From: Actinacidiphila guanduensis
Lineage (GTDB): Bacteria > Actinomycetota > Actinomycetes > Streptomycetales > Streptomycetaceae
NCBI RefSeq assembly: GCF_900103985.1
Contig: NZ_FNIE01000022.1
Span: 24,653 to 88,652, forward strand
DNA length: 64,000 nt
Direction of reading: 5' to 3'
This document shows, in pieces, positions 62,101-64,000 of the stretch (position 1 is its first letter; each line of letters begins with the position of its first letter). The translations under genes and the position numbers were made by a program. The notes under the pieces were generated by a model. The model worked only from the letters and a program-made list of their open reading frames with translations, made no database searches and had not been told where the DNA came from.

Positions 62101-64000
62101 TGTGCGGGCGCGGGAGTGCGGTGTGCGGGGCCGGCTCCGGCGGAGTGGCGGAGGTGCGGTCGGGCGCTGCCGGGCGGGCCGCGAGGTCGGCGGGCAGGCT
62201 CTGGGACAGCTCGGCCCTGCGGGCGTGCCAGGTGGTGGTGGCCGCGTCGAAGGCGGAGCGGTCCCCGCCGGGCCCGAAGCGCGGGTCGTCCGGCCGGAAC
62301 AGGGTGTCGAAGAGGGCGCCGACCCGGTCGCGGTGGGCGTCCACGACGCTCCGCACGTGCTCCGCGTCGCCGCCCGGGGCGCGCCGGGCCAGCGTGCGGG
62401 CCTCCTCGCCGGCCTGGTCCACGGCGGCGGCGCGGGCCACGGCGACCGCGGTGTGGTGGCGCGCGGTGTCGAGCGTGCCGTGCGCCTCCGCCGCGCGGTG
62501 CGCGGCGGCCGGGCCGCCGTCCGGACCGGTCGCGGCCTCCTCGATCCTGCGGTGCGCGTCGACGGCCATCACGTGGGCGGCGTCCCGCTCGACGGTGATC
62601 CCGGCGCCGTGCCGGTCGAGGCCGAAGGCCCCCGCGAAGTCGTCGCCGAGGTGCGGCAGCGCCTGCCGCCACGAGCCGAGCGCGGCCTCGCGGACGCCGT
62701 CCACCGCGTGCCGTACAGCAGCCTCCTTGGCGAGCTGCACCTGCACCCGCGCGGGCAGCTGGGCGGCCCGCTCGGCGACGCGCTGCTGCCAGGCCGTCTC
62801 GGGGTCGGGCGCCTTGTCGTCGGCGGTGCGCGCGGGCCGCGCCGCCGGCTCGGGCGTCCCGGCGGCAGCGGTGGCGTGGTGGACGCCGGAGCCGGCCGTC
62901 GCGTGCGCGGGCTCGGCCGTCAGGTGGGCCGGCTCGGCCGTCGTACGGGGCGGCTCGCCCGTACCGCGGGTGTCGGTGGCGGGGGCGCCGGCCTCGGTGG
63001 CGACCTGCGGCCGGGCCGCGGACGGCAGCCCGGCCGTCCGTACGGGATCGGCACCCGGCGCCTGGGCCGCCCGGGTCCCGTCCTCGCGGGCCGGGGCGGT
63101 GGCGGTCGCCTGCGCGGGGCCCTCGGACGAGGTGCGGATCGGGTTGGGCGCGGTGGGGTCGCCGAAGATCTCGCGGTGGTCGGCGACGGTCTGCCGGACC
63201 CACTCCTGCCGCATGTGGTCGCGGCTGACCGCGGTGAGCCGGCCGTCGGCTCCCGTGGCGTGGCCGGACTGGGGCACGGTGCGCTCGAAGGTGCGCACGG
63301 CCTCGACCTGGCGTACGTCGTCACGCCCGGCCCGGTCCAGCAGGCGCTGCACGGCCGGGGCGTTCTGGGCGGCCGCCTGGTCGATCCGGCGCAGCACCGC
63401 CGCGGGCGGCGCGTCCCAGGTCCGCTCGGGCAGCCGCGCGACGGTGTCCCGCACCTGCTGCTCGGTCGCCTGCCAGGCGGTGCGGTGCACCCGCTGGGCG
63501 GCGCCGGGCACCGTCAGGACGTGCGTGCGCGGGTCCGCCTGCTCCTGCGCCGCGCCCTTCTCGCCGGCGCCGCCCTCGCCCCGGGCGGCCGAAGCGGCGG
63601 ACGGGGGAGCGGAGCCGACCCAGGTGGAGTAGGCGTTGTCGAAGTGCGTCCGCACCTGGGAGACGACCTGCTCGATGTTCGCCTGGCGGTCCAACTGCCG
63701 CCGGATGTCGGCCGGGTCGGCGGCGTGGGTGTCATGGGTGCCGGTGAAGGTGCTCTCTTGGGTCGCGACGGCGGTGATGGCGCGGTTGCGGACGTCGGTC
63801 GGCAGGTCGGCGTGGTCGGCGGACCAGGAGCGGTAGACGGCGGCGTTGGGGCTGTCCGCGGCCTGTGGCGTCGCGTCGTGCGTGGTGGCCCCGTAGGCGG
63901 GCGGCTGGTCGTCGCTGTGGGTGTCCCATTGGCTGCGTACCCAGGCGCCGTTGCCGACTTGGCCGGGGTCGAGGGGGAGGGGGGTGGTGGAGAAGCTGTC
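38114..64000 (-). CDS. Giant cysteine-free multidomain protein, at least 8,628 residues (5' end beyond window)
   Basis: The frame is open without a stop from the right edge (64000) to TAG at 38114-38116. The only start-like codon in the first 100 visible codons is a TTG at 63694, and coding sequence clearly continues upstream, so the N-terminus is missing. Reading the whole translation I found no Cys and few Lys. From the visible N-terminus, in order: a helical, Ala-rich and acidic segment (64000-61060); four beta-rich modules (about 61050-57890, 57640-55850, 53740-51270, 50770-48260) ending in 'VPDG...LLP'-like strands; acidic, Pro-rich linkers; a short helical repeat array (46760-43000); a beta domain with 'FFYALSGDGRVDLVVFA' (42660-42340); a candidate GCS/amidoligase-like domain (about 40660-39500); a Pro-rich stretch; and a C-terminal helical pair. 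No KS, AT, ACP, condensation or adenylation motifs are seen. It resembles giant actinobacterial proteins called 'lonely Cys domain-containing' (from memory). Function unknown; a toxin-like or surface role is inference. Confidence 0.85.
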   Translation of the reverse strand, partial: DSFSTTPLPLDPGQVGNGAWVRSQWDTHSDDQPPAYGATTHDATPQAADSPNAAVYRSWSADHADLPTDVRNRAITAVATQESTFTGTHDTHAADPADIRRQLDRQANIEQVVSQVRTHFDNAYSTWVGSAPPSAASAARGEGGAGEKGAAQEQADPRTHVLTVPGAAQRVHRTAWQATEQQVRDTVARLPERTWDAPPAAVLRRIDQAAAQNAPAVQRLLDRAGRDDVRQVEAVRTFERTVPQSGHATGADGRLTAVSRDHMRQEWVRQTVADHREIFGDPTAPNPIRTSSEGPAQATATAPAREDGTRAAQAPGADPVRTAGLPSAARPQVATEAGAPATDTRGTGEPPRTTAEPAHLTAEPAHATAGSGVHHATAAAGTPEPAARPARTADDKAPDPETAWQQRVAERAAQLPARVQVQLAKEAAVRHAVDGVREAALGSWRQALPHLGDDFAGAFGLDRHGAGITVERDAAHVMAVDAHRRIEEAATGPDGGPAAAHRAAEAHGTLDTARHHTAVAVARAAAVDQAGEEARTLARRAPGGDAEHVRSVVDAHRDRVGALFDTLFRPDDPRFGPGGDRSAFDAATTTWHARRAELSQSLPADLAARPAAPDRTSATPPEPAPHTALPRPHTESTALPHDPAAPASRTDSAATQAGPTPQRPRTEGAPAQEPAPTAQGAPHVVEPHAAEGQGPLAPQPHRPDTQGPHTDTAPPADARRDVPPPARDEAPDLLRQDSPLPQPLPPGGRSERWRNSDESTLRGLRNEVNLRLQGLKWPHGAVDLDTVRRHVDELPSYADRLNERAVASYIAGWIADPENGLRTLGGAPSNSGREQQQNGEGSSSGRPPRDIDTEGGPGGSFEMRDLPEPSTSHTPAPVLEAEEPPGTVAARDSEAVPEPRDVPVPPPPHQPVVHPADHVVEHVEPSADTDRRDDEVENVIEVPADVHEDVREDVRDDAHVLPRDPLHEAEPDPERDAETPEPEPEVEARAPWYVEHGMLGEVTVQHVDGWERAQAAAAARRIADAVPDAGLRRELVGPLTDLLAESDKQTWVELLTHGRFVPLRDRLVWLRPVLDRTRPAEEAEDDPVRKYTVRFNSTSASSSRTRMKTSTADLMLFTAFNVGSAAASAVVMGLPQVHGESASTATDGVKDNVITGRKVFVDGLVPFAADLRVRIFDNGTEVRPTTVETVDRGMVVEFPSAYSGPDEPRPADGTELPAHADDADAAEGSGAGGGAPRVARPRLGGEVLNALDVTPVLASLQRSLHQAGVGPKTAAGVLREAAGLLNETSARNRSRWWLTSGDVGNRIARGVNLPGLDGFRGHFRVRAHLQRLQLVGFGTAKTREDLGVGSAVTHGRGGRSAVTLTVLANATGLVDPAVHQPDSGPIKGLAPLASAGVTFSRKWESSLSSQSLAHTILNSDEMQARYRAGFSIEVEWNSSSHPGLGTVRADTSGELTVPWREGSGPRELEQRVFGQVRTPALRDLGPQVAAGPVAAQPHVRALLHEAGLPGHARVRPARLDRPVQHYAAQPLRSLVAGKTPANEPLALATRKGLGFAVAAALPGAELVEDQMRAAVRLFGGRGVQWAGVDRQLATHFGRPALEGGLPDLMAGVTHTVAVGGRLVRLSVKAHLLDHRGTSSYPLTVNTRAALGETFAAHQDRSWSVQGGVGGAVRIGIGDVVRMQIGGLRVQGRAGFGRSEAFTEIAKSYRRMETVDSVDEHRYDVVYEVTASREGASQVSKWWIDRPEELLAQVVVAHQHVPAIPPTVEQRTHAGAVTFRRAWPDVSEPHLSFDRGSSGLYPAFLHSPELQRLALQVYASVHHLPGTWHRQEARWPQALLTALRPGDLAAFFGQLVESDGRVAALPDRDGWHTAMTVKLRAHAPRALPKTDGEVEIEQYSQSVSRHAQESHRTLSGGLQFGFGPQLRFGSDSGNDVEVIGDGEHAGEGLPGGRVVAQLHGDVGWDAGHSEEVERGAIEVTRATYKDASAYRADPVFEVTVTRWRGRGAPQHQSRVIRISDGMDLLVPDRRREDVLPPEMLDGNTGGTRDAGTTDTAPEIRTESAPDTRIEVEPDTRADTRTEAAPDTRTGTRADTAPDTRQERRVAAPASTAGPLVRSPHVPRRPADPVRRDYLGGRLMRMAAHPEDLRADQVLPEIVRRLTARGILRAGEVRPSELYQSLQTSFRSEALKTQWGPLTDTGVHRWFPFQGSETSLLSGFGGASHYLWVNVEVVHMDPAYSHRPRPEVKLTLRGESVQETRSTDTSGSSWGFGVNVAARGGEHAVDNDQQAHGGIDVAAGYTAHSSTGSTALRKDVDIYRANTREGSEEFNHDLRFRISLGATTSMPEILGAPGRGLVSAAAGAAALFGRRDAVENAWYAHQPWTWRDDGNPTGDTPGEVRLLVPHHLTVALDPPPADDADHTDHADGDPGPSTAVVPAPVRPGANPLSRPTATPQWTAHGGATVPPGSTVPRTAPATRVGPDPARTAELLSELHPWDVPAAKAVQDWAKVVATPSKKLPDLTSPTATDVPVVRPDSKAGTAYQTATSHAKLRAAISALLGHTHTVDVAGRPVTVGLDLTGATRLHDDHDEMFKARRYQQGDDDEEARSDRMRGWYAGGGPESGGGTGSDAVLERTPYEVGRETEDKADGGVSATVEHNREATRPFRYYRFDAAITLRGADGREMRVDVPDGLYAILPVTDGALHPDLTTHFPHLFTDPADTTDTTDAEHPVEEPARDETATTLTDADRFEEIHDDPTPEPEVEPQRDRRPIEEPVEHPVQRHVADPSETEVDHREEGAPPERPVRQHEVEQRDVEAEPLVEHPVEDAAVEHPVRQDVVEHHEAESPVEHPVEDQHPARQDVVDESRDLRDRTDEEVTESPVQHHVTELRDSETEPDIERPAEGQRPLQHRQVDASEAETDAITHPLAEHTTLADTQDPVTEVTDPTREPEAERPIPEIVITPAPPDITFTPATPELRPVTPDDTLARTTDLTDLGHQDEPTDLAAPLDVEGRAQFLPEPATETAVPHDPEPVVPQHDDVVEHPVEDAAVQHPVRQDVVEEREVEAESPVEAPVVQHMPEPQVRDESRDALDHTDEDVTETPIQHHVTELRDSETEPDVERPAEDQHPVQHREVDSSGAEPEHRDEEPTEPPLRQDIVEQHDSDAESTAEVQRPALRHDIEAEPEAERPIPDITFTPPTPELRPVTPEDTLTHTTDLTDLSHEDEPTDLAAPLDLGGHTDLLQEPPAAASVVPSTVHEPETFLTQHHEDVAEHPVELEQPVRQHLLDDTDAAPEPLVPDRSADDRRPLQHSSDDAEAPRETRETRDRDEPLESRDLTRDTRRPQPPATHVPRDTESAGTVEDAFEHDRDTDADTGNDALVLTHEPEGPPPPPPVHTSEAPPPPPPPHQDALVVHEDPPPPPPLSHAVERFGQDRDGSQGLTHIDPLSEQTAAWLRDRVATAIERGGPRNAALRAALEETVTPRAMAAEWARLLSDEGLPVRAEYNGRTYHAAVRLRLSDARRDPDRDEAQDAPHLRIQRWAFGIGETGAVDSIGDLRPGSFTYAHTWPLTHRATLRRVTLSPTGSLTYNQMTSTVATGATVQPMTLLRSRELSRAVSYRLSAEVRLTGGLQDAVAPAEHPTAWTPLAGDGTEHRLSTWFPDHLIEDTPDPSTALATADADKRPAPLRQLVEEVPLIAVETVPQATTVLHEVNQAFSPHLASISDDSAEELHRFFSEGNLRGNLPLMYGGGHSSPPLYDSRGGLIGHFSVRARLVEEDAQHAIAGPPTRNSVLEVHVLRSLRVSNSAAVANSASFGGQLSLGFAIGTPDPHTGIEPFGGTLTLQGSVQHQATHTMSSGGSARTSHSLRTGKPLLRVQARMVLDVTLVRPGAVPVHPPADSRLATRAADGSGYPVILRVPSAAVVSGAPATPRHLPAPIRDLTSPGVLTTPMRVAGADPLFEDVRQFLSEHGFIPPLDRPGDAAAGDGDGAAEPPAPAVGGGSRLVETALHNQRLANLRRLEQMQSQIGQRAALDETTDVPDPQAEMPDSSFEMEFERPTATGVQRVSVQMAVTRRYPQGRDTPDAGVAHIGHLDGVQTLNYTGSTISGDEQLRRAPLQASIGPQLGATNVLHGDHDPQGITGEYSYTWQPADVVTTGSSSGSGHEFYALSRSEAGAGVHLFRVPVTHHMRISFSHGSTPPPRHVDGEVDLAVPVDWTLESPDTAPIAAPPTFHGPEEQLDPSPAAPVPGYVVHDPNEAAHTDAAHTAEGGDGTRTDGGTAPAPADRQDLVQGAPPAAHDTPATTADTNAPARPATVERRLPETAFVNRVRGGSALHTAVNRMMGAVARDVAAARAAEDQDPAQRIPGAFPEDDDAPAPHTDTVAPAPPAEGPEGVELPRRDGQEDHQDDEERREPAAGGWGTTLWNATGGLAAGAMRWSARQVGDVWQWTRRTAVGESTVAPESTARQVLDFSLSPHHMVGNAYRIFRDSYVVEGTASSGVLAGTDITVEVQGFMHNVRRMQSPGVMDYERWIQSTDASASTVSRTSGHTFGLTVSGNYGPASGYVPTGRYAYRTTDTNATTVNDNASAFRVTSENDVTPYRFQADVFYRVTLRTGLRNLVTGTAGPALAAAGGLPVAGVVLDAAAGLTAGERQMVVRVPDGVEFLLSANDLINHPEFRLDGEGPALPAPAPPMDRMLPPSFVASRGQIGFGSAVEVHPADGRSALQDTMRTAIERVAPGATRPGHAAYLPGVLSRINEHGSSLGMRTLLHGSSAVAFRFVHRSFLGPLLVRTQVRAVPNTDLGAARGRAVPGNPGLDTVLGHSDGRGASLPVPGSTRQARTRTSAHELDGGLTYQHEGHRYRATGSAVRQSETVQTATGSEERRAWQQSMFDSSEFELDYRYEVAVTATPLDEALIVAAPRALWNGLGMLADRTRLSSLAQGAYGMLPDTVRHGIEGALGLLPRPTMAVDAHVDAQAVVRFAGSETPRTDAPAAVDPHPTVVGRVHLSDPTRPLVQEDGEVRLTPDVPADLRALVAGDPWRPERPFEVYHFGGLDQLTQALHELAPGLGAPTAGRGTTMSDEGRLVRLTHLAAAGTPVPVHPAGLAPHVGRSGPHQVQVHVTLHDPRIVNQSNEVGIDRVQISTRGSAAQSDVTYNPALNFTYSGPVNEAQTDRLGPGVPVAGERTDLGHTHTQSAPVREMLRFGSRFANKPNGTQGALVQTVAVIHLRRGDQERWVTGPLVLRATELPPTPAPLPPPPHEAPAPTDADLGAGLHRDQEGFEDDSHGGFHDNGFRGRRITELTDDEEPLEERERPAPTHVEPIVTDDPAARHTVTEHVEHDERIEDDERIEDDDAEDAVTRPTPPPVVTEHPVVIDDAVTEDDVPPRLPVRDDVLTEDLLAEDSRRDDALFGGRGEHVVPIPVEHTAGRGAEETVRPQFPDPLRTPPTPQHLTPEPGTPLRLDTEVPDSPVPAPTELHAEPDTRPGTPLDTRPGTRPDTDASLTAPALTELHVEPGTPLDTRPDTRLDAEVPESPVPAPAELHVEPDTRPGTPLDTRPGTRPDADASLTTPASLEPLDPARLPVLPDDVLEDAADILQQHVDVPFAIGDDAASRAARAPYELAADRVARALYEHGEQAAHEAAARALREIPGARAAEHKPGIIAAGKKKRGSRQNSQQAPQQATATPGAGPSRSTQTPADPVRRSTDPHTDPQQPAAAPGPQRRSTAPPAQDAPPSYSEATASSLPPAVTRAVRQAVTAGLADRPPAHRDAVVSSTQRLMEQVPAPAGLPLDRIVGSVDFALASGGELAAHALAHPDVVYAAARQPQLYLLLQHGPALGSALDRHPAVLEHLARATDVWHRAQGPATAQLLLRPGVLEGLEGDPELQEAVFNRSLVLLRNMNGDLGLIRQVVDLSSDILTLTDRVPAFAEAAVSLGGAAAEALWQLGAESTLTSALLSRLFRGSSYPADLYRRLLTDGRVRTTLRSLPEQNQVALLTAGTLDAVAADPGPLHTLQNSPALTDALESAPEIAERLLTDPAAMAAAVANPHVAVALSYDAHRYAQVPPGELAQALAAETGPEQARQARDPDLTGDDAARLPLPALLRRLTEALPAVRAAVSGLHPDDARRVLDNERMLRLLARNPQAVTQPHLLRRLLTLPVGLALPDHDVAALAIALAAARHEHVLGLYLSTDGRASHQLSVNHLAATSREFRGVLMRFPAIGAIAHADVRTLYSGVPLQDLARDPWAASTLFRAPNLGTSLGGPDSPVRQALQAGGGALTALMFRQSALTRELTDEQWAQVARNVNAAPGLLPRLTGVFGALTPAHWTRLLTDDRMFPLLAARIDTPTGRGLLRLPSVLRAAVARPGFADAWQARPEEFDAHATAMLRTATGPEQLPGTDPEQGRAAANAFARSVTATGPALVTPDGFVLDPQRSAVVARLMPHLRNGDTPEAVRQAHEAAGAPLPEEIADRYRDLLAGQALRQAALRRPHLAEHLLFAPDVLDLLRTRPSMLDLVERTPEVLRQLLQVPGLPDLLAHDDTAFGVFSRDAVMRQNFTDSQVAVIRSNPDYAVAFDRASYELVQGSYAQVDRLAMSSPALSRAIAADPGMLAAFVRSPGLAQALGTAGEPVIRAVTAARGRLEGAAEDPASVAALAAVPGLADALAARPDVAASAAQWRELAANAPLLQHLTDHPEVTGRVLTPEVLPVAHSAPAFVAALAHTPPEVHEQATAPAVLRLVAEHPGLADDLADPVRGQGLRAALVGLRGLPDLLAGRPDLLATLRERPEVVEAVRANRALVDEAAGRTAAWAVAERHPELATGLNSRLRTALQRHPEAARAIAEHPGPLDPAVLPRALRRPGVLPLMAARPDVAAAFLTHSALQERALAEGDFATTLERAAVTGGPDRLAALLARGDDDVLWSQASGRSAPAPAAGQHLVPPGSPAREAQPASPVSPARSESPLPPAAPGAHPPLPPEVVDLLAGPNGGEAAERIAANPELLPLLTAHPSLAEDVAEHPDRLGAYTARPFFESHLPDPEHLATDGGPAAEDRLFGPAAFDRHFAAFLESVDVAPGDHYAAVRTAAAHTWRQVAGARHDRLAERRAEQDARFAAFRAESASTWQLSGRVHFAGRVRAEDFTPLQRQVLDRVAAWGEGVRDPQGQRRVHVPLHAHLDSGSGGAAFFYALSGDGRVDLVVFARSTARSGNDYRWTGSNRYVSGPPSLEDVANHPVLTASRALVDRARAATGEPVTGRDDTAGSTAGTSTNTSTSKGKAPVRPRRTAADAGEADGVAAAGRARDLAGATRGYRDALDAARTAAPDAAPRLLTAGRALEEQGAEPFGQAWESLPDDERGAVQALVATALGDPARSGGWSARDWGAVAVAHRSGGDTVATAVTRHLAGEDTTTADASGTAEPRTGPAPGRLAGARTDLAALADREQRPAEGTDRSAPAESSTAPQRTSAADGEGTPAAEGRNRVGKFALPRDEDTAAEGRTEDPDRAGEFAVRHDEDAVTGSRTGAREPAAAHDEGISGTERPDRTQEFAPAHDDAATALEHHSPAREFEPARTEGSSAGHQARTSDLSRTDSAPVDRHRPLGREFADAVAEQPALRHLPPERVAQAIDAYGRERAPEVAIGREAGSAEREEAEGYWRDVAEVARVGEAAARPLGDPRHADPQVRERVAARAMRERARALAEAHHRTVGVTTGDERDMARYRELTGESPAPREELKTWVDSALRAAGGTRGASHEDIAAAWQRLPRSQRHLPLSQLARVLATALDGGGALRGGGGGIEVEFTEVLRLGPDRGTPSGRREEPVARGNGFQVTVETKEFYRGADGRLYRRRQDAERQTGTATEVTLAIPEFVAGVHRVLPGEDRIDDRAAFAALRRMEERFAELGPDRRYLDVEDVFRPEDGWEVTSFGRGARIERRAIGDWQGAHVHYTLGVPVEGLRDFLEHVRDRTWRDESLGYLTRAHLTDGLSFGDELAARYAAWREHRDGGVASWTLPPEEVAALLADDPVVAALRGYGALLYDQVAALAHSWVYQGLNKVNVAVLSRNSMSDVLAGMPPEARAFLADDARTAMAAMERRIRTRLPEFDREYQQLYQVRRAPNSLLDIPVSEYHGPTIRDYARLGLVDGAGAPIRQRDAFHTTDLPSLDVAAGNRARPLVVMEVRSYGERHVSADRAQSHYGRLKQSAADAHARVRQPSSAAAGWAALRRHASPAPDRPAAAAVQRALRALSAAEQGSESRLIGRGNAAVITSALPLLDGPEDARVDRFSLTAALQSTRYAVSRSASLDPGQAETAVRALDAAVRALNTNGPAGTGPAMPPPRVVPRRSALGDHRALPQQPPAPTSALPPTPHPAPTLPPAPRNAPPLPPAPRNAPPLPPVPRNAPPLPPAPSNAPPLPPQSGRGGRQDLRRGTRQALPDLPPAPSTPLPPPPVADPARSARRAPAAPVRQDLPNLPPPPRTAPPPPPGGRQHTPGTLPDGPPLSRAAAPAPPLHPLLRYAVDNGLEHFRWDGLPVSDATVRGVRATLGPEWADRTDHEVGTEIAARLNAVLGRYPQQHEGIASRYELRREATLALRASAPGAPDISESALRSALARLGPAAWTLPAPELGRRIAALLASAERV
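38117..38510 (-). other. Duplicated C-terminal helical domain of the giant protein
   Basis: The last 130 residues hold two related blocks: VSDATVRGVRATLGPEW...EVGTEIAARL and ISESALRSALARLGPAAW...ELGRRIAALL. A third, similar block (ASHEDIAAAW...QLARVLATAL) lies at about 40690-40790. Each looks like a small helical or winged unit; no function is known to me. Confidence 0.6.
38791..38940 (-). repeat. 30-bp tandem repeats coding a Pro-rich segment
   Basis: Four to five copies of a 30-base unit encode APPLPPAPRN-type decapeptides within a longer Pro-rich tract (about 38520-39040) with PPPPP runs. This gives an extended, flexible or SH3/profilin-type binding surface next to the C-terminal domain. 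Confidence 0.85.
39500..40660 (-). other. Candidate GCS/amidoligase-like domain in the giant protein
   Basis: GGGIEVEFTEV (about 40620-40650) matches the GxExEF strand of glutamate-cysteine ligase/amidoligase-type domains, and GAHVHYTLGVPVEGL (about 40170-40210) fits the later His-x-His strand of that fold. Between them lie 'QVTVETKEFYRG' and 'RYLDVEDVFRPEDGWEVTS'. If right, the domain could form an amide bond on a carboxylate, for example as a toxin or a peptide-tailoring part. This is motif-level only. Confidence 0.35.
43000..46760 (-). repeat. Long array of short helical repeats in the giant protein
   Basis: About 1,250 residues of degenerate 10-12-residue units of the form HPxLAxxLxxxP (for example RPDVAASAA, HPEVTGRVL, RPDLLATLR, RPEVVEAVR, HPELATGLN, HPEAARAIA). 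Each ends in a Pro-capped turn. They should stack as a solenoid of short helices. Repeats are degenerate in DNA, so they are old, unlike the linker duplications. Confidence 0.8.
46988..47025 (-). other. Isolated basic segment in the giant protein
   Basis: GKKKRGSRQNSQQ is a strongly basic patch in a protein otherwise poor in Lys. It follows a helical block and precedes a Gln/Thr/Pro linker. It could be a protease site or a nucleic-acid or nuclear-targeting-like signal. Confidence 0.5.
47280..47640 (-). repeat. Tandem duplicated linker (Pro/Thr/Asp-rich)
   Basis: Two near-identical copies of about 190 bases each, with inner repeats encoding PGTPLDTRPGTRPD and ELHVEPDTRPG. Units such as GTGTCGAGCGGTGTGCC recur. 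High DNA identity means recent expansion. Confidence 0.8.
53735..53860 (-). repeat. Poly-proline tracts of the giant protein
   Basis: Three runs of six to seven Pro separated by HEDx and HTSEA-type spacers (PPPPPP-VHTSEA-PPPPPPP-HQDALVVHED-PPPPPP). This is a formin FH1-like composition linking the acidic repeats to the third beta module. Confidence 0.85.
54300..55640 (-). repeat. About 670-bp tandem duplication in the acidic linker
   Basis: The blocks around 54300-54960 and 54980-55640 match at high DNA identity over long stretches: one copy of TDLTDL...EPTDLAAPLD coding DNA is at about 54310-54420 and another at about 54990-55100; HHVTELRDSETEPD is encoded near 54670 and 55330. Encoded EHPVEDAAV, HPVRQDVVE and RPLQH words recur many times. 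It is an expanding acidic linker. Confidence 0.8.

Noticed and set aside
63514..63929. Short minus-strand frames near the right edge as separate small genes
   Set aside because: They lie in other frames of the giant gene, whose own frame continues open to the edge; their products are Arg/Pro-rich shadows.
38114..64000. The giant frame as a polyketide or non-ribosomal peptide synthase
   Set aside because: There is no Cys at all, hence no ketosynthase active site, and no carrier, condensation or adenylation motifs.
1..64000. tRNA, rRNA, insertion sequences, prophage or attachment sites
   Set aside because: I saw no cloverleaf, rRNA segment, transposase or integrase motif, nor terminal inverted repeats flanking any block.

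Overview
The DNA is very GC-rich, with third-position GC bias, GTG and TTG starts, and ATGA/GTGA stop-start overlaps. Together with the gene content (hopanoid cluster, XRE-DUF5753/DUF397 pair, many small anti-sigma-type ATPases, tandem DUF574-type methyltransferases) this points to an actinomycete, most likely Streptomyces or a close relative. From memory, 9.3-31.3 kb is collinear with the Streptomyces coelicolor region that holds its hopanoid genes. I could not check that here.

Layout. 1-9.1 kb is ordinary chromosome: the end of an ABC-F ATPase gene, a secreted S53 (sedolisin) peptidase with an Ig-like tail, a TrmB-type regulator, an EamA/DMT exporter, a VKOR gene coupled to a small Rossmann-like gene, an enoyl-CoA hydratase and an anti-sigma-type ATPase. 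9.3-11.2 kb holds idi and a CDF metal exporter. 11.6-18.9 kb is a tight operon: a CDP-alcohol phosphotransferase of the DUF5941 type, a nucleotidyltransferase, a glycerol-1-phosphate-dehydrogenase-like enzyme, a second CDP-alcohol phosphotransferase, a GT2 glycosyltransferase, and a two-gene polysaccharide-type ABC exporter. Together these look able to make and export a polyol-phosphate surface glycolipid or polymer. 19.3-31.3 kb is the hopanoid operon: hpnC, hpnD, a 50-codon gene, hpnE, a polyprenyl diphosphate synthase, shc, hpnG, hpnH, dxs and hpnO. Isoprenoid supply (idi, dxs, prenyl synthase), squalene formation, cyclisation and side-chain extension are therefore all in one place. 31.3-38.0 kb has a tyrosine-phosphatase-like gene, an SGNH hydrolase, another anti-sigma-type ATPase, an XRE/DUF397 pair, two tandem methyltransferases and a saccharopine-dehydrogenase-like enoyl reductase.

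The remaining 40% (38.1 kb to the right edge) is one uninterrupted minus-strand reading frame. It gives at least 8,628 residues and its start lies beyond the window. I saw no cysteine in it. It is modular: four beta-rich modules, acidic and proline-rich linkers with recent tandem duplications, a long array of short helical repeats, a candidate GCS/amidoligase-like domain and a twinned helical C-terminus. It carries no PKS or NRPS motifs. It resembles the giant, poorly described actinobacterial proteins sometimes labelled 'lonely Cys domain-containing', and it is the best candidate here for an undescribed system.
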